DNA of 64,000 nt from Siminovitchia terrae (GTDB lineage: Bacteria; Bacillota; Bacilli; Bacillales; Bacillaceae_C), in NCBI RefSeq assembly GCF_003605405.2, contig NZ_QYTW02000002.1, forward strand, positions 212,555-276,554. Direction: 5' to 3'. The position numbers and the translations under genes were made by a program. The notes under the pieces are model-generated. The model searched no databases, had not been told where the DNA came from, and worked only from the letters and a program-made list of their open reading frames with translations. The first letter of the stretch is position 1. Every line of letters starts with the position of its first letter. This document shows positions 17,097-26,439 of this stretch, in pieces.

Positions 17097-18635
17097 CTAT
17101 AATAGATGTCCAATAGTTTCTTCAACTATATAAATAATCTCATTCGAATGAATAAATTCCCGAAGACTTTGAATGTATGGATAGAGATATAAATCTTGAT
17201 CGAGTTCAGGAACTAATTCTGATATACGGCTTAATACAGTTCTTGAAGCAGAGCCAGGCGATAAATCCTCATCAATTAAATGAAAAGCTTGATAAATTGA
17301 TAGCAGTTCGATTGCTAAAATAAATTCAAGTTTCTCTGCTATTTTACGTGCTTTTTTAGCTGCATTATACCCCATTGCCACATAATCCTCTTGATCGGCA
17401 CTAGTCGAAATATTATCTACAGTTGATGGGTGCGATAATATCTTCATATCATTTAACAAACCTGCTTGTGTATACTGAGGGATCATAAGTCCTGAATTTA
17501 ATCCCGGCTTCCCTACAAGGAAGGAAGGTAAATCGGAAAGCCGGCTGTTTATAAGGCGACTATTCCTTCTCTCTGACATTTTTGCGACAGCGGTAGCGGC
17601 AATACATGCGGAATCTAGTTCAATACCTATATAGGATGAATCACAATTACACCCGGATATCGCCCTTGCATTTTCTTCATCCGGCCATATAATTGGATTA
17701 TCACAACAAGCATTCATTTCAATATCAAAAGTTTTTAACGCATCGTTTAATGTTTTCTTTGCTGCCCCATGAAGTTGTGGAATTGCTCGTAGAGACAACG
17801 CATCCTGTAACCTGTAATCCATATACTTTTTTGAGATAGGAGAGTCAGATAATATCGTTCGAATATTAAAAGCCGTATCTCTTTGGTCCTTATGAGGTCG
17901 AACACTCATTAAATTATCGTCAAACGCACGCACTGTTCCTTTTAATACTTCTAAAGTCATCGCACCAATAATATCTGCCGTTTTCGAAGCCATTAACATA
18001 TCAAATAAAGCCAAAGCTCCAATACCCGTGGGACTGGTTGTCCCACTGATAAGCGCCAATCCCTCTTTGGCAGTAAGCTGAATAGGCTCTACATTAATCT
18101 TACGGAGTGCTTTTTTTGCTGGAAGAAGCTCTCCATTTATATAGGCCATACCCTCACCGATTAAAACAAGTGCGACATGTGCTTCAATACTTAAGTATCC
18201 AACTGAACCTTCTCCGGGAGCAAACGGGGTCAACCCTTTATTTAAAAATTCTTTATACATTTCAAGAATTTCAAGTCTGACTCCTGAATATCCCTGTCCT
18301 AAGTTTTGCAAAACCATTAGCATTACGGCCCGAACTTCCTCTTCTTTAAGTGGCGTTCCAACTGACGTAGCATGGGATAAAAGAATATTCTTTTGTAATT
18401 GGACTGTCTCCTCTGGCATAATCATTTTTGAAGACAATGCTCCAAATCCTGTATTTACTCCATACATGACTCTTTTTTCTTCTATCCACTTTTCCACAAG
18501 TTGCCTTGAAGCCAATACTCTTTGACAGTATTTATCTGAAAGCTCAATCTTGGCCTTAAAACGTGAAACGGCCACTAAGTCTTCCAGTGATATTGGCTCT
18601 CCAAGCGTTACTTTTGTAATATCTTTAGGTAGCAT
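17097..18635 (-). CDS. HutH-family lyase lacking the MIO tripeptide; proposed histidine-betaine (ergothioneine/hercynine) trimethylamine-lyase
   Basis: The 512-residue protein is homologous along its length to histidine ammonia-lyase: YGVNTGFG at residue 58, SLRAIPQLHG near 281, IEMNACCDNP near 305, STSADQEDYVAMG near 411. The Ala-Ser-Gly that cyclises to the MIO electrophile is absent. Where HutH reads GS(V/L)GASGDLAPL, this reads GSVGYLSIEAHVAL, three residues shorter. The partner Asn of INGT is Ser (ISGT, residue 197), the Tyr of DAYSLR is Leu (280), and GGNFHGQ is replaced by GCNCDSSY. It therefore cannot be a normal MIO enzyme. Ergothionase, which eliminates trimethylamine from ergothioneine, is a known HutH relative without MIO, and the gene next door encodes a betaine transporter. 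A hercynine or ergothioneine lyase is inferred. GGAGGGATATTAAG precedes the ATG. Confidence 0.8.
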   Translation of the reverse strand: MLPKDITKVTLGEPISLEDLVAVSRFKAKIELSDKYCQRVLASRQLVEKWIEEKRVMYGVNTGFGALSSKMIMPEETVQLQKNILLSHATSVGTPLKEEEVRAVMLMVLQNLGQGYSGVRLEILEMYKEFLNKGLTPFAPGEGSVGYLSIEAHVALVLIGEGMAYINGELLPAKKALRKINVEPIQLTAKEGLALISGTTSPTGIGALALFDMLMASKTADIIGAMTLEVLKGTVRAFDDNLMSVRPHKDQRDTAFNIRTILSDSPISKKYMDYRLQDALSLRAIPQLHGAAKKTLNDALKTFDIEMNACCDNPIIWPDEENARAISGCNCDSSYIGIELDSACIAATAVAKMSERRNSRLINSRLSDLPSFLVGKPGLNSGLMIPQYTQAGLLNDMKILSHPSTVDNISTSADQEDYVAMGYNAAKKARKIAEKLEFILAIELLSIYQAFHLIDEDLSPGSASRTVLSRISELVPELDQDLYLYPYIQSLREFIHSNEIIYIVEETIGHLL

Positions 18636-18655
18636 CTTAATATCCCTCCTCTTTC

Positions 18656-20239
18656 TTATTTTTTTACCTCATCTACAAAAAACATTTTAATTGCCGAAGC
18701 AACCTGTAAGACAAAAACAAACAGAACAGCCGTACCACCAAGAGCAGCCAAGTATTTAACACCATCCACTCCTTGTTCCCCACCAGCAAATGCTACCATA
18801 ACAAAAGCGATAATACCGATAGAAATAGCCCATAGAAGCTTTTTCCATTGATCCGGTTCCTCATCATGGCGAATGTTTGCAGTACACAATTGAGATATAG
18901 AACGGACCATTGAGTCAGCCGCAGTTGCAAAAGATAAAATAAGAGTTAACATTATAACTGGAATGATAATGAATCCCAATGGTAAATTGGATAAAAATGT
19001 CCACAAGCCCGCTACAGCACCACTGTTCTTTATCGTTCCAACTAAATCTGCAACATTATTTTGCTGCCAGTTTAAAGCAGTACCGCCCCAAATGCCGATC
19101 CACACGATACTAAATACCGAAGGCAATATCCAGTTCACAATCATGAATTCACGGATTGTGCGTCCTTGAGAAATGACTGCCAGATAAATCCCCATAAGCG
19201 GAGCATACGCAATCCATATGGCCCAATCATATAGTGTCCACCACATGACCAGAGCTTCCCCACCTATGTCAATTGGATCAAGCCCCCATACCCAAAAATT
19301 TTGCAACCAGTATCCCATACCTGCTGTAGAGGTACGCAAATTGTACAACGTCGGCCCCAAAAGGATGAGCGCAAAAAGAATAATATAAAAGACCTTTACA
19401 TTAATTTCCGATAATATGCGAATTCCTTTATCTAAGCCTTTCAATGTCGATAAAGTAAAAGTAGCTGTAATTAAAATAGTTAAAGTCAACCAAATAAAAG
19501 GACTTTGAGGTATTTTATAGACGGCTTCAATGCCCGATCCTACCAAGGCAAGTCCCGCTCCCAATGAAGATGCTAAACCGAGAGCAATTGCCAAAACAGC
19601 GAGTGTATCGACTATACTTGGCCAGATTCCTCTTGTTATCCTGTCTCCAAACAAAGGAGTCAAAGTTGCAGATACAGATAACGATTTTTTTTGATTGTAG
19701 TATATATAGGCAACTACTAAACCACTTAATGAATACATAGCATAGGGAATAAACGACCAATTGTAGAAGCTGCGGCCCATCGCATAAATAGCTGCAAGCG
19801 GGGTACCTGGTTCCACTCCAGCTCTTTCCATTTCCCCGTAAATATTTCCGAAATATATAATTGGTTCATTTACACCGTATGTAATTAACCCTGTGGCAAT
19901 ACCGCCGGTCAAAGCCATGGCAAACCAAGCTGAAAACTTGTACTTAGGCTTTGTATTTGCCCCCCCTAACCGTACATTGCCTAGTTTTGAAAAAGTCACA
20001 ATTGCAACAATCACTAATGCCACAATAGAAACAATCTGATATAACCATCCCAGCCCCTTTAAGGACCCAACAAATCCATTCATGGCAATGTCCGTTAATA
20101 ATTTGTTATTAACGATACCGAGAATTGCACCTCCCCCTACAATGAAAAAAGCAGGCCAAAATACTCCCTTTCTTGTTTTTCGTTTGGCGGTTTCATCAGT
20201 TTCTTCAAGTTCAGCAATGTCCCTTTCAGCTTTTAGCAT
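18656..20239 (-). CDS. BCCT-family betaine/carnitine/choline-type transporter
   Basis: The ~527-residue protein has twelve expected membrane spans in the LeuT-like fold. Family signatures include YGVNEPIIYFG, GLASSLGAGLALVGSG, MWWTLYDWAIWIAYAPLMGIYLAVISQGRTIREF and FATAADSM. The aromatic box of BetP-type proteins (YWAWWISW) is altered to YDWAIWIAY, keeping one Trp and a Tyr. The start is ATG 20239, after AAGGAGGG; a 22-residue upstream extension is not used. BCCT carriers move quaternary ammonium compounds. Their presence between hutG and a MIO-less HutH homologue, 21 bases from the latter, suggests a trimethylated histidine as cargo. Coupling ion unknown. Confidence 0.92.
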   Translation of the reverse strand: MLKAERDIAELEETDETAKRKTRKGVFWPAFFIVGGGAILGIVNNKLLTDIAMNGFVGSLKGLGWLYQIVSIVALVIVAIVTFSKLGNVRLGGANTKPKYKFSAWFAMALTGGIATGLITYGVNEPIIYFGNIYGEMERAGVEPGTPLAAIYAMGRSFYNWSFIPYAMYSLSGLVVAYIYYNQKKSLSVSATLTPLFGDRITRGIWPSIVDTLAVLAIALGLASSLGAGLALVGSGIEAVYKIPQSPFIWLTLTILITATFTLSTLKGLDKGIRILSEINVKVFYIILFALILLGPTLYNLRTSTAGMGYWLQNFWVWGLDPIDIGGEALVMWWTLYDWAIWIAYAPLMGIYLAVISQGRTIREFMIVNWILPSVFSIVWIGIWGGTALNWQQNNVADLVGTIKNSGAVAGLWTFLSNLPLGFIIIPVIMLTLILSFATAADSMVRSISQLCTANIRHDEEPDQWKKLLWAISIGIIAFVMVAFAGGEQGVDGVKYLAALGGTAVLFVFVLQVASAIKMFFVDEVKK

Positions 20240-20328
20240 GATAATTCCCTCCTTATTACGGATAATCAAATTTGGATTCCAAAAAACACCTGTAATCGCT
20301 TCCATGTAGAATTACATTAGTGAACCTG

Positions 20329-20365
20329 CAAAAATACTACATATCGCCGGTAACCGGCGATATGT
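20329..20365 (-). terminator. Hairpin and T run between hutG and the BCCT gene
   Basis: On the minus strand ACATATCGCCGGT pairs perfectly with ACCGGCGATATGT across one base, and TATTTTTGC follows shortly after. It could end or attenuate hutUIG transcription before the transporter-lyase pair, so the latter may have its own promoter in the ~90 bases before 20239. Confidence 0.7.
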
Positions 20366-20381
20366 ATACAACTTTAACCTT

Positions 20382-21356
20382 TTACTTGACGTGCACCATC
20401 GCTCTCCCTGTCACAAACTGTAACCAGGCATATACTCCGGTTTTCACCGTTTCAGAAACTGACGTATCTTTCGTCGGGTCCAAACAGACAAAGTCGAGAT
20501 GGTGCACTTCTGTACATTTTCCAATTTCGATCAATGCGTCAAACAGTTCTGCTGTCGTCATGCCGCCTGGAGTTGATGCAGGAACTCCAGGGGCTTGCGT
20601 AATATCAAGAACGTCCATATCAACCGTTACGTAAATACGATCTACTTTTTTAGATAGGCAATCCAACGCCTCTTTGACATGAACCGAGACGCCCTTTTTC
20701 CTGGCTTGCTTGAGTGTGACCATATTAATCTCATGTTTTTTCGCATAGTCTACGAGAGGTCGTGCATTGAAAAAGCCGTGTAATCCGATGTTATAGACAT
20801 CCCTACCTTTTATTACGCCACCGTCAATAAGTTGTCTAATCGGCGTTCCATTCGCAGGCCCAAGCTCAGCTGGATCTCGGACATCCAAATGTGTATCAAG
20901 TTGCAGAATGCCGATAGTTTCATTGGGAAAAGCTTGCTTAATTCCACGAACAGCGCAGGCAGTCGTGGAGTGATCTCCCCCAATCATACAAATAGTAGCT
21001 TTATGATATTGTTGGGCGAGATATGCCGTGGAAGCCTCAATCCTTTTATGCGATTCCGAAATATTGGTTGTATGCATGACAACATCTCCAGCATCTGATA
21101 CTCGGAATGCTGATAAGTCGATATCCTCATCTAAATTGTAAGTAGTGAAGTTCTTCCACATTTTCCGGAATTCTTGTGGATATAAAGATGCGCCGGACAC
21201 GCTGATGGAGGAGCGTGAAATCGGAGCGCCATAAAGCAGCAGGTCAGGTGACCCCGTTCCTTCATTAAGCGGGCGAACCCATTGGTGAACAAAATAAGGC
21301 TCCCCTTCAATTGAATTCCAGAACCACTCTGGTCTACTAAGCCAATTTTCTCCCAT
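20382..21356 (-). CDS. hutG: Ureohydrolase-family formimidoylglutamase
   Basis: The 324-residue protein has all manganese-binding motifs of the arginase/agmatinase fold: MIGGDHS, LDTHLDVRD and VDMDVLD. It lies three bases behind hutI, which argues for formimidoylglutamate hydrolysis to glutamate and formamide, the last step of histidine breakdown. The start ATG 21356 lies just after the hutI stop. An agmatinase role is possible by family but unlikely in this operon. Confidence 0.92.
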   Translation of the reverse strand: MGENWLSRPEWFWNSIEGEPYFVHQWVRPLNEGTGSPDLLLYGAPISRSSISVSGASLYPQEFRKMWKNFTTYNLDEDIDLSAFRVSDAGDVVMHTTNISESHKRIEASTAYLAQQYHKATICMIGGDHSTTACAVRGIKQAFPNETIGILQLDTHLDVRDPAELGPANGTPIRQLIDGGVIKGRDVYNIGLHGFFNARPLVDYAKKHEINMVTLKQARKKGVSVHVKEALDCLSKKVDRIYVTVDMDVLDITQAPGVPASTPGGMTTAELFDALIEIGKCTEVHHLDFVCLDPTKDTSVSETVKTGVYAWLQFVTGRAMVHVK

Positions 21357-21359
21357 CCG

Positions 21360-22616
21360 TTACACCACCTGGATTCCTTTTTTCCAAACTGATTGTACAT
21401 GATTCATACCAAATAAATATTGCAATTCCTGATAGTTTTTCACATTCCACAGAACTACATCTGCCAGCTTGCCTACTTCCAGCGATCCAACCTGATTCTG
21501 GCGGTTGATTGCACAGGCGGCGTTGTATGTAGCTGCCGTCAGTGCCTCAGCTGGTGTCATCCGCATGGAAATGCAGGCAAGGTTCATGACGAGCGGCATG
21601 GAAGTTGTAGGTGATGAACCAGGATTGGCATCGGTCGAAATTGCCACGGCAACACCTTCATCAATCATGACCCGGCCAGCAGCGGCTTGTTCACGCAAAT
21701 AAAGCGCAGTTGCAGGAAGAAGGCAGGCAATCGTACCGGATTTCGCCATCGCGCGAATTCCCACTTCAGATGCCTTCAATAAATGCTCAGCCGAAATCGC
21801 TCCAACTTTGGCAGCCAACTCAGCTCCACCGTATGGCTCAATTTCATCGGCATGGATTTTTGGAGTCAGCCCATAACGTTTGCCCGCTTCCAGAATCCGT
21901 TCGGACTGTTCAGGCGTATAGACATCTTTTTCACAAAATACATCGTTAAACTCGGCTAATTTTTCCTCAGCAATGACAGGAAGCATTTCGTTAATGACAA
22001 TGTTGACGAATTCATCTTCACGCCCTTTGTACTCAGGCGGAACCGCATGGGCGCCCATGAATGTAGGTACAAGATCGATCGGATGAGTCTCTTGAAGCTT
22101 TTTCATGACGCGGAGCTGCTTCAATTCCGTCTCCAGATCCATTCCATAGCCGCTTTTCCCTTCAACTGTTGTAACACCATGGGCAAGGAAGGAGTTCAGG
22201 CGTCTTGTTGACTGCTCAATCAACTCTTCTTCTGACGCTTCCCTTGTCATACGGGTGGTGGCATGTATGCCGCCACCGGCGTTCATGATTTCCATATACG
22301 TGGAACCTTGGAGCCGCATTTCAAATTCCCGTTCACGGCTGCCTCCGTATACTACGTGTGTATGAGGATCGACAAGACCAGGGGTCACCAGGTGGCCTGT
22401 TGCATCCACAACTTCCGCTTCATGCGCTTTTGAAGCATATTGCTGTTCAAGCTCCACCGTTGTGCCTATTGCCTTGACGACACCGTCTTCGAGCCACACA
22501 CTTCCATCTTCAATTAATCCCAATTCCGACATTGCCTCTTTTGAACGCGGTCCGTTCACATCAGAAGCAAGCGTTGCAAGCTGCGCCGCGTGTTTGATCC
22601 AAACAGGCTTTGTCAA
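21360..22616 (-). CDS. hutI: Imidazolonepropionase
   Basis: The 418-residue amidohydrolase-fold enzyme opens the imidazolone ring to formimidoylglutamate. Metal ligands are visible in [28 protein letters not shown] and STDANPGS. The first four bases of its start overlap the end of hutU and hutG follows immediately, so the three are translationally coupled. Length and motifs are normal. Confidence 0.95.
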   Translation of the reverse strand: MTKPVWIKHAAQLATLASDVNGPRSKEAMSELGLIEDGSVWLEDGVVKAIGTTVELEQQYASKAHEAEVVDATGHLVTPGLVDPHTHVVYGGSREREFEMRLQGSTYMEIMNAGGGIHATTRMTREASEEELIEQSTRRLNSFLAHGVTTVEGKSGYGMDLETELKQLRVMKKLQETHPIDLVPTFMGAHAVPPEYKGREDEFVNIVINEMLPVIAEEKLAEFNDVFCEKDVYTPEQSERILEAGKRYGLTPKIHADEIEPYGGAELAAKVGAISAEHLLKASEVGIRAMAKSGTIACLLPATALYLREQAAAGRVMIDEGVAVAISTDANPGSSPTTSMPLVMNLACISMRMTPAEALTAATYNAACAINRQNQVGSLEVGKLADVVLWNVKNYQELQYLFGMNHVQSVWKKGIQVV

Positions 22617-24298
22617 TTTTGGTCACTCCCTTTATCTAGCATTGGAATTTTCATACCTGTTTCGCGTGCCTTATTGACTGCAATATCATAACCTGCATCA
22701 ACGTGGCGGACAACACCCATGCCAGGGTCAGTTGTAAGTACACGCTGCAGACGGGCTTCCGCCTCTTTCGTACCATCAGCTACGATAACCACCCCTGCGT
22801 GAAGGGAATAACCCATACCTACTCCGCCTCCGTGGTGCACGGATACCCATGTCGCGCCGCCGACAGCATTAACCATCGCATTGAGGATCGGCCAGTCAGC
22901 CACAACATCCGAACCATCTTTCATCGCTTCTGTTTCACGGTTAGGAGAGGCAACCGAACCAGAGTCCAAGTGGTCGCGCCCAATAACGATCGGCGCTTTC
23001 AATTCGCCGCTGGCAACCATGTCGTTTAGAATTTTTCCAAAGCGGGCACGTTCGCCATATCCTAACCAGCAAATTCGTGAAGGTAAACCCTGGAATTCAA
23101 TTTTTTCCTGTGCCATGCGAATCCAGTTACAAAGGTGTTCGTTATCGCTGAATTCACGCAGAATGGCTTCGTCTGTTTTGTAGATATCCTCTGGATCTCC
23201 AGAAAGTGCTACCCAGCGGAAAGGGCCTTTACCCTCACAGAACTGTGGCCTGATATAAGCCGGAACGAATCCCGGAAAATCAAATGCATTTTCGACACCC
23301 TCGTCTTTGGCAACCTGACGGATGTTATTTCCATAGTCAAAAGTGATGGCGCCTTTCTCCATCATTTCCAACATCGCTTTAACATGGGTGGCCATTGATG
23401 CTTTTGATAGCTTTACATATTCATCCGGATTGGCTTCACGAAGCTGTGCTGCTTCTTCCAATGACATTTTTGATGGTACATAACCGTTCAGCGGATCATG
23501 CGCGGATGTTTGGTCTGTCAGGGCATCCGGAATAAAATTACGTTTAATCATTTCTGGCAAAATATCTGCAGCGTTGCCGACCAAACCAATAGATAAAGCC
23601 CTTCCTGCTTTCTTCGCTTCTTCAGCCAAATGAATGGCCTCGTCCAATGAATGGGCTTTCATGTCGGTGTAGCGCGTTTCAATGCGGCGGTCAATTCTTG
23701 TTTCATCGACGTCAATAGCTATGACTACACCGCCGTTCATTGTCACAGCCAATGGCTGTGCCCCGCCCATGCCGCCAAGTCCTGCTGTAACGGTAATTGT
23801 ATTTTTTAATGTGCCATTGAAGTGTTGCTTCGCAAGTTCAGCAAATGTTTCATATGTTCCTTGAACGATTCCCTGCGAACCGATATAGATCCAGCTTCCC
23901 GCAGTCATCTGTCCATACATCATGAGACCTTTTTTATCCAGTTCATGGAATGTATCCCAGTTCGCATAAGCGGGAACAATGTTGGAATTTGCAATCAGTA
24001 TGCGTGGAGCGTCAGTATGGGTTTTGAAGACAACGACAGGCTTGCCTGATTGTACAAGCAGAGTTTCATCTTCTTCAAGTTCTTTCAACGTTTCTACAAT
24101 TGCGTCAAATGATTCCCAGTTGCGTGCCGCTTTTCCGATACCTCCATAAACGACGAGTTTGTCCGGATGTTCTGCCACTTCGGGATCCAAGTTGTTCATC
24201 AGCATGCGGAGTGCCGCTTCTTGCTGCCAGCCCTTTGTATTTAATTTTGTCCCTCTGTAACGAATGACTTTCGTTTTTGAGACCGCGTTCATATTCAT
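22613..24298 (-). CDS. hutU: Urocanate hydratase
   Basis: The 561-residue NAD+-containing enzyme adds water across urocanate to give imidazolonepropionate. Family segments include [67 protein letters not shown], and [18 protein letters not shown] near the C-terminus. AGGAGGTAATGA precedes the start. It is the first gene of the hut unit. If the downstream lyase makes thiourocanate rather than urocanate, this protein would have to accept it; nothing in its sequence settles this. Confidence 0.95.
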   Translation of the reverse strand: MNMNAVSKTKVIRYRGTKLNTKGWQQEAALRMLMNNLDPEVAEHPDKLVVYGGIGKAARNWESFDAIVETLKELEEDETLLVQSGKPVVVFKTHTDAPRILIANSNIVPAYANWDTFHELDKKGLMMYGQMTAGSWIYIGSQGIVQGTYETFAELAKQHFNGTLKNTITVTAGLGGMGGAQPLAVTMNGGVVIAIDVDETRIDRRIETRYTDMKAHSLDEAIHLAEEAKKAGRALSIGLVGNAADILPEMIKRNFIPDALTDQTSAHDPLNGYVPSKMSLEEAAQLREANPDEYVKLSKASMATHVKAMLEMMEKGAITFDYGNNIRQVAKDEGVENAFDFPGFVPAYIRPQFCEGKGPFRWVALSGDPEDIYKTDEAILREFSDNEHLCNWIRMAQEKIEFQGLPSRICWLGYGERARFGKILNDMVASGELKAPIVIGRDHLDSGSVASPNRETEAMKDGSDVVADWPILNAMVNAVGGATWVSVHHGGGVGMGYSLHAGVVIVADGTKEAEARLQRVLTTDPGMGVVRHVDAGYDIAVNKARETGMKIPMLDKGSDQN

Positions 24299-24487
24299 TA
24301 CCTCCTCACATTGTTAATTTTATTTTATAGTAAATATTTCAAAAATTTCTTTCGTTTTATTTGCGCTTTTATAAAATGTTGATTAATTCGTAGCTGTTTC
24401 GCGTTTATTTATAATATATTTCATTTTTTCTTTCAGAAAAATGAACCAATAAAAAAAGCTCACTGTACAGGGATAGGAGGACGAACC

Positions 24488-25957
24488 TTACAGCCCTGAA
24501 CGGTAAGCTGAGGGTGAACAGCCTTCAAGCTGCTTGAATTTGGCGCTAAAATAGGTTTGGTGAGAGTATCCACTCAACCGTGCAATTTCTTCCATAGATA
24601 ATTCTGTTTCCATTAATAGGCGTTTTGCTTCTCTAATTCGCACACGATGGAGCGTGTTCTGGAATGAATGTCTGGATTCGGCTGCAAAACGGCGGCTTAA
24701 GGTGCTTTTATTTACCCGAAGTGTATCGGCACATTTGGCCAGGTTCCATTGGGCATCCCAATAATTGGATTCAATCAACTCTCTGGCCTTCTCAACAAGC
24801 TTCTGTTTTCTTTCTTGTCCGTTATCCCAGTTCTCCGTGAGCAATCCTGTTGTAAACTTGATCAGTTCTTGGATAATGTCGTAAATGACCGGGTTTTGGA
24901 CAATTTGAAGGAAAACATGGTGGTAGGCTGATTCCCAGGGGGATGTTTTAATATCATGTGATTTCATATAACGTCGGATTTGCGCAAGTACGCTGGTCAA
25001 TCGGACACGAACAACCTCTGGGTCTGGATAGGGCTCGAAAAAAGTCAGAAATTCACTCTCCATCCAATCACGGATTGCTTTTATATTTCTTCGCTCAAGC
25101 ATTTCAATCCACTCCCGTTGTTCCAATGGAGTAAGAAATGGATCCATCTCTTGATATGTAATTTGTTCTTCTTCTGTCAGGATAATATCGTACCCTTCGA
25201 AAAAGACCCGTCTTATTAATTGCCGTATCTGTTGATAGGTATGTTTTAATGAATCTTCCTGAGAGGCTTTTTTAATGACAATTGCAAGTGGCTCATCCAT
25301 CATTTCCTTCCAGCGTGCAAGAAATGCATGATGTTCCTCTTGAAATACATCATGCTCCTGTGTTTCACGCACACATAAAATAAAATCCGTTAAAGCGAAT
25401 GTCCAGTATCTCCCGGTAAATGGATATTGTTCTAATTCGTTTAATATGACGGGAAGGATTTCAGCTTTAGGGGTCAAAAAAGCGGCCATCATATAAGGAG
25501 CATGGTATTTTCGTCCGCTCACAAATAGATCAGTGTATTCAATGGCCAATGCCCCATCATTTTCTGATGTTTGTTTCGGCAGACTGTGCTTGTCATTTCT
25601 TAATTGATAGCGCAATTGCTGAATCCGTTTAATCAGATCCATAGGAGAAAATGGCCGAAAGAGGACATCTTCCGCCCGGAAACGGAGCGCTTGATAGACC
25701 GTCTGGAAAATCCGCTCAGATGAAAGGCCCAGCCAGTGGATGCTCTTCTTCTGCAGAATCTCACCGATCTTTTGGCTCTCATCCTTCCAGCCATCCATAT
25801 CTAAAATGATAAGGTCTGGCTGATGCTTTGTTACACCAAATTTGAATTCTTCCATTGAATTCCATGGAATCAAATGAACGCCGGTAAGATGCGATGTCAC
25901 CATCCATTGTATTCCTTGTGCCTCTAACTCGTGTTTTGCTATCAAGTGGATCTCCAA
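24488..25957 (-). CDS. AraC-type regulator with receiver-like N-terminus
   Basis: The 489-residue protein has an N-terminal ~120-residue response-regulator-like domain (PDLIILDMDGW at about residue 50, then LFRPFSPMDLIKRIQQL). A long central helical region follows, then a C-terminal pair of helix-turn-helix motifs from ~385 to 489 (NLAKCADTLRVNKSTLSRRFAAESRHSF and MEEIARLSGYSHQTYFSAKFKQ). No sensor kinase is adjacent. It is transcribed towards hutU, 190 bases away, and is the most likely local regulator of the hut unit because no HutP or HutC gene is seen. The target is inferred from position only. Confidence 0.85.
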   Translation of the reverse strand: MEIHLIAKHELEAQGIQWMVTSHLTGVHLIPWNSMEEFKFGVTKHQPDLIILDMDGWKDESQKIGEILQKKSIHWLGLSSERIFQTVYQALRFRAEDVLFRPFSPMDLIKRIQQLRYQLRNDKHSLPKQTSENDGALAIEYTDLFVSGRKYHAPYMMAAFLTPKAEILPVILNELEQYPFTGRYWTFALTDFILCVRETQEHDVFQEEHHAFLARWKEMMDEPLAIVIKKASQEDSLKHTYQQIRQLIRRVFFEGYDIILTEEEQITYQEMDPFLTPLEQREWIEMLERRNIKAIRDWMESEFLTFFEPYPDPEVVRVRLTSVLAQIRRYMKSHDIKTSPWESAYHHVFLQIVQNPVIYDIIQELIKFTTGLLTENWDNGQERKQKLVEKARELIESNYWDAQWNLAKCADTLRVNKSTLSRRFAAESRHSFQNTLHRVRIREAKRLLMETELSMEEIARLSGYSHQTYFSAKFKQLEGCSPSAYRSGL

Positions 25958-26439
25958 TTGCTACACCCTCTTTAGTCATATACCTTTTATCAATATAAAG
26001 GATATTAACATGATTTTCTAACTGAATTTACTTGAAAAAATCATTCGTAACGGACTTGCTGGCTGAAACTCAATAGTGCCCAGCGCCTTTATTCGTCATT
26101 TTCATCCTTTTTTGTGATGGATTTTCGAGACTCGGCTATACGGAAGAAGAGACAGGGGTCTATGATGAATCTGTTTTAATAAGTAGAGACCCAGGAGTGT
26201 TGATGACTCGTTAAAGGAAAGGGTCTATAATAGCATCAAGGAACAACTTGAAGAGCATTTAATGTTGATTCTATTAATAGCAATCACAGTGAACCAAAAT
26301 CCTGACATTGTCTTGTGTTGCGCTGAAACAGCATGCAAGTAGTTAACTGATCTTTCAATAAACTTTATTTATTTCTCAGAAATCTCGTAACCATGAAAAA
26401 ATAATTGCCTGAGGTGTCTTAGAAAAATGGGGGAAAACG
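25958..26439. other. Intergenic stretch without recognisable gene
   Basis: About 480 bases between the divergent AraC-type regulator and the following regulator. Short fragments in several frames are interrupted by stops. I see no convincing family, repeat or strong hairpin. It must contain the promoters of both regulators. Confidence 0.6.

Noticed and set aside
17097-18635. Ordinary histidine ammonia-lyase (hutH)
   Set aside because: The MIO-forming Ala-Ser-Gly and several active-site residues are absent, so the usual label would mislead.
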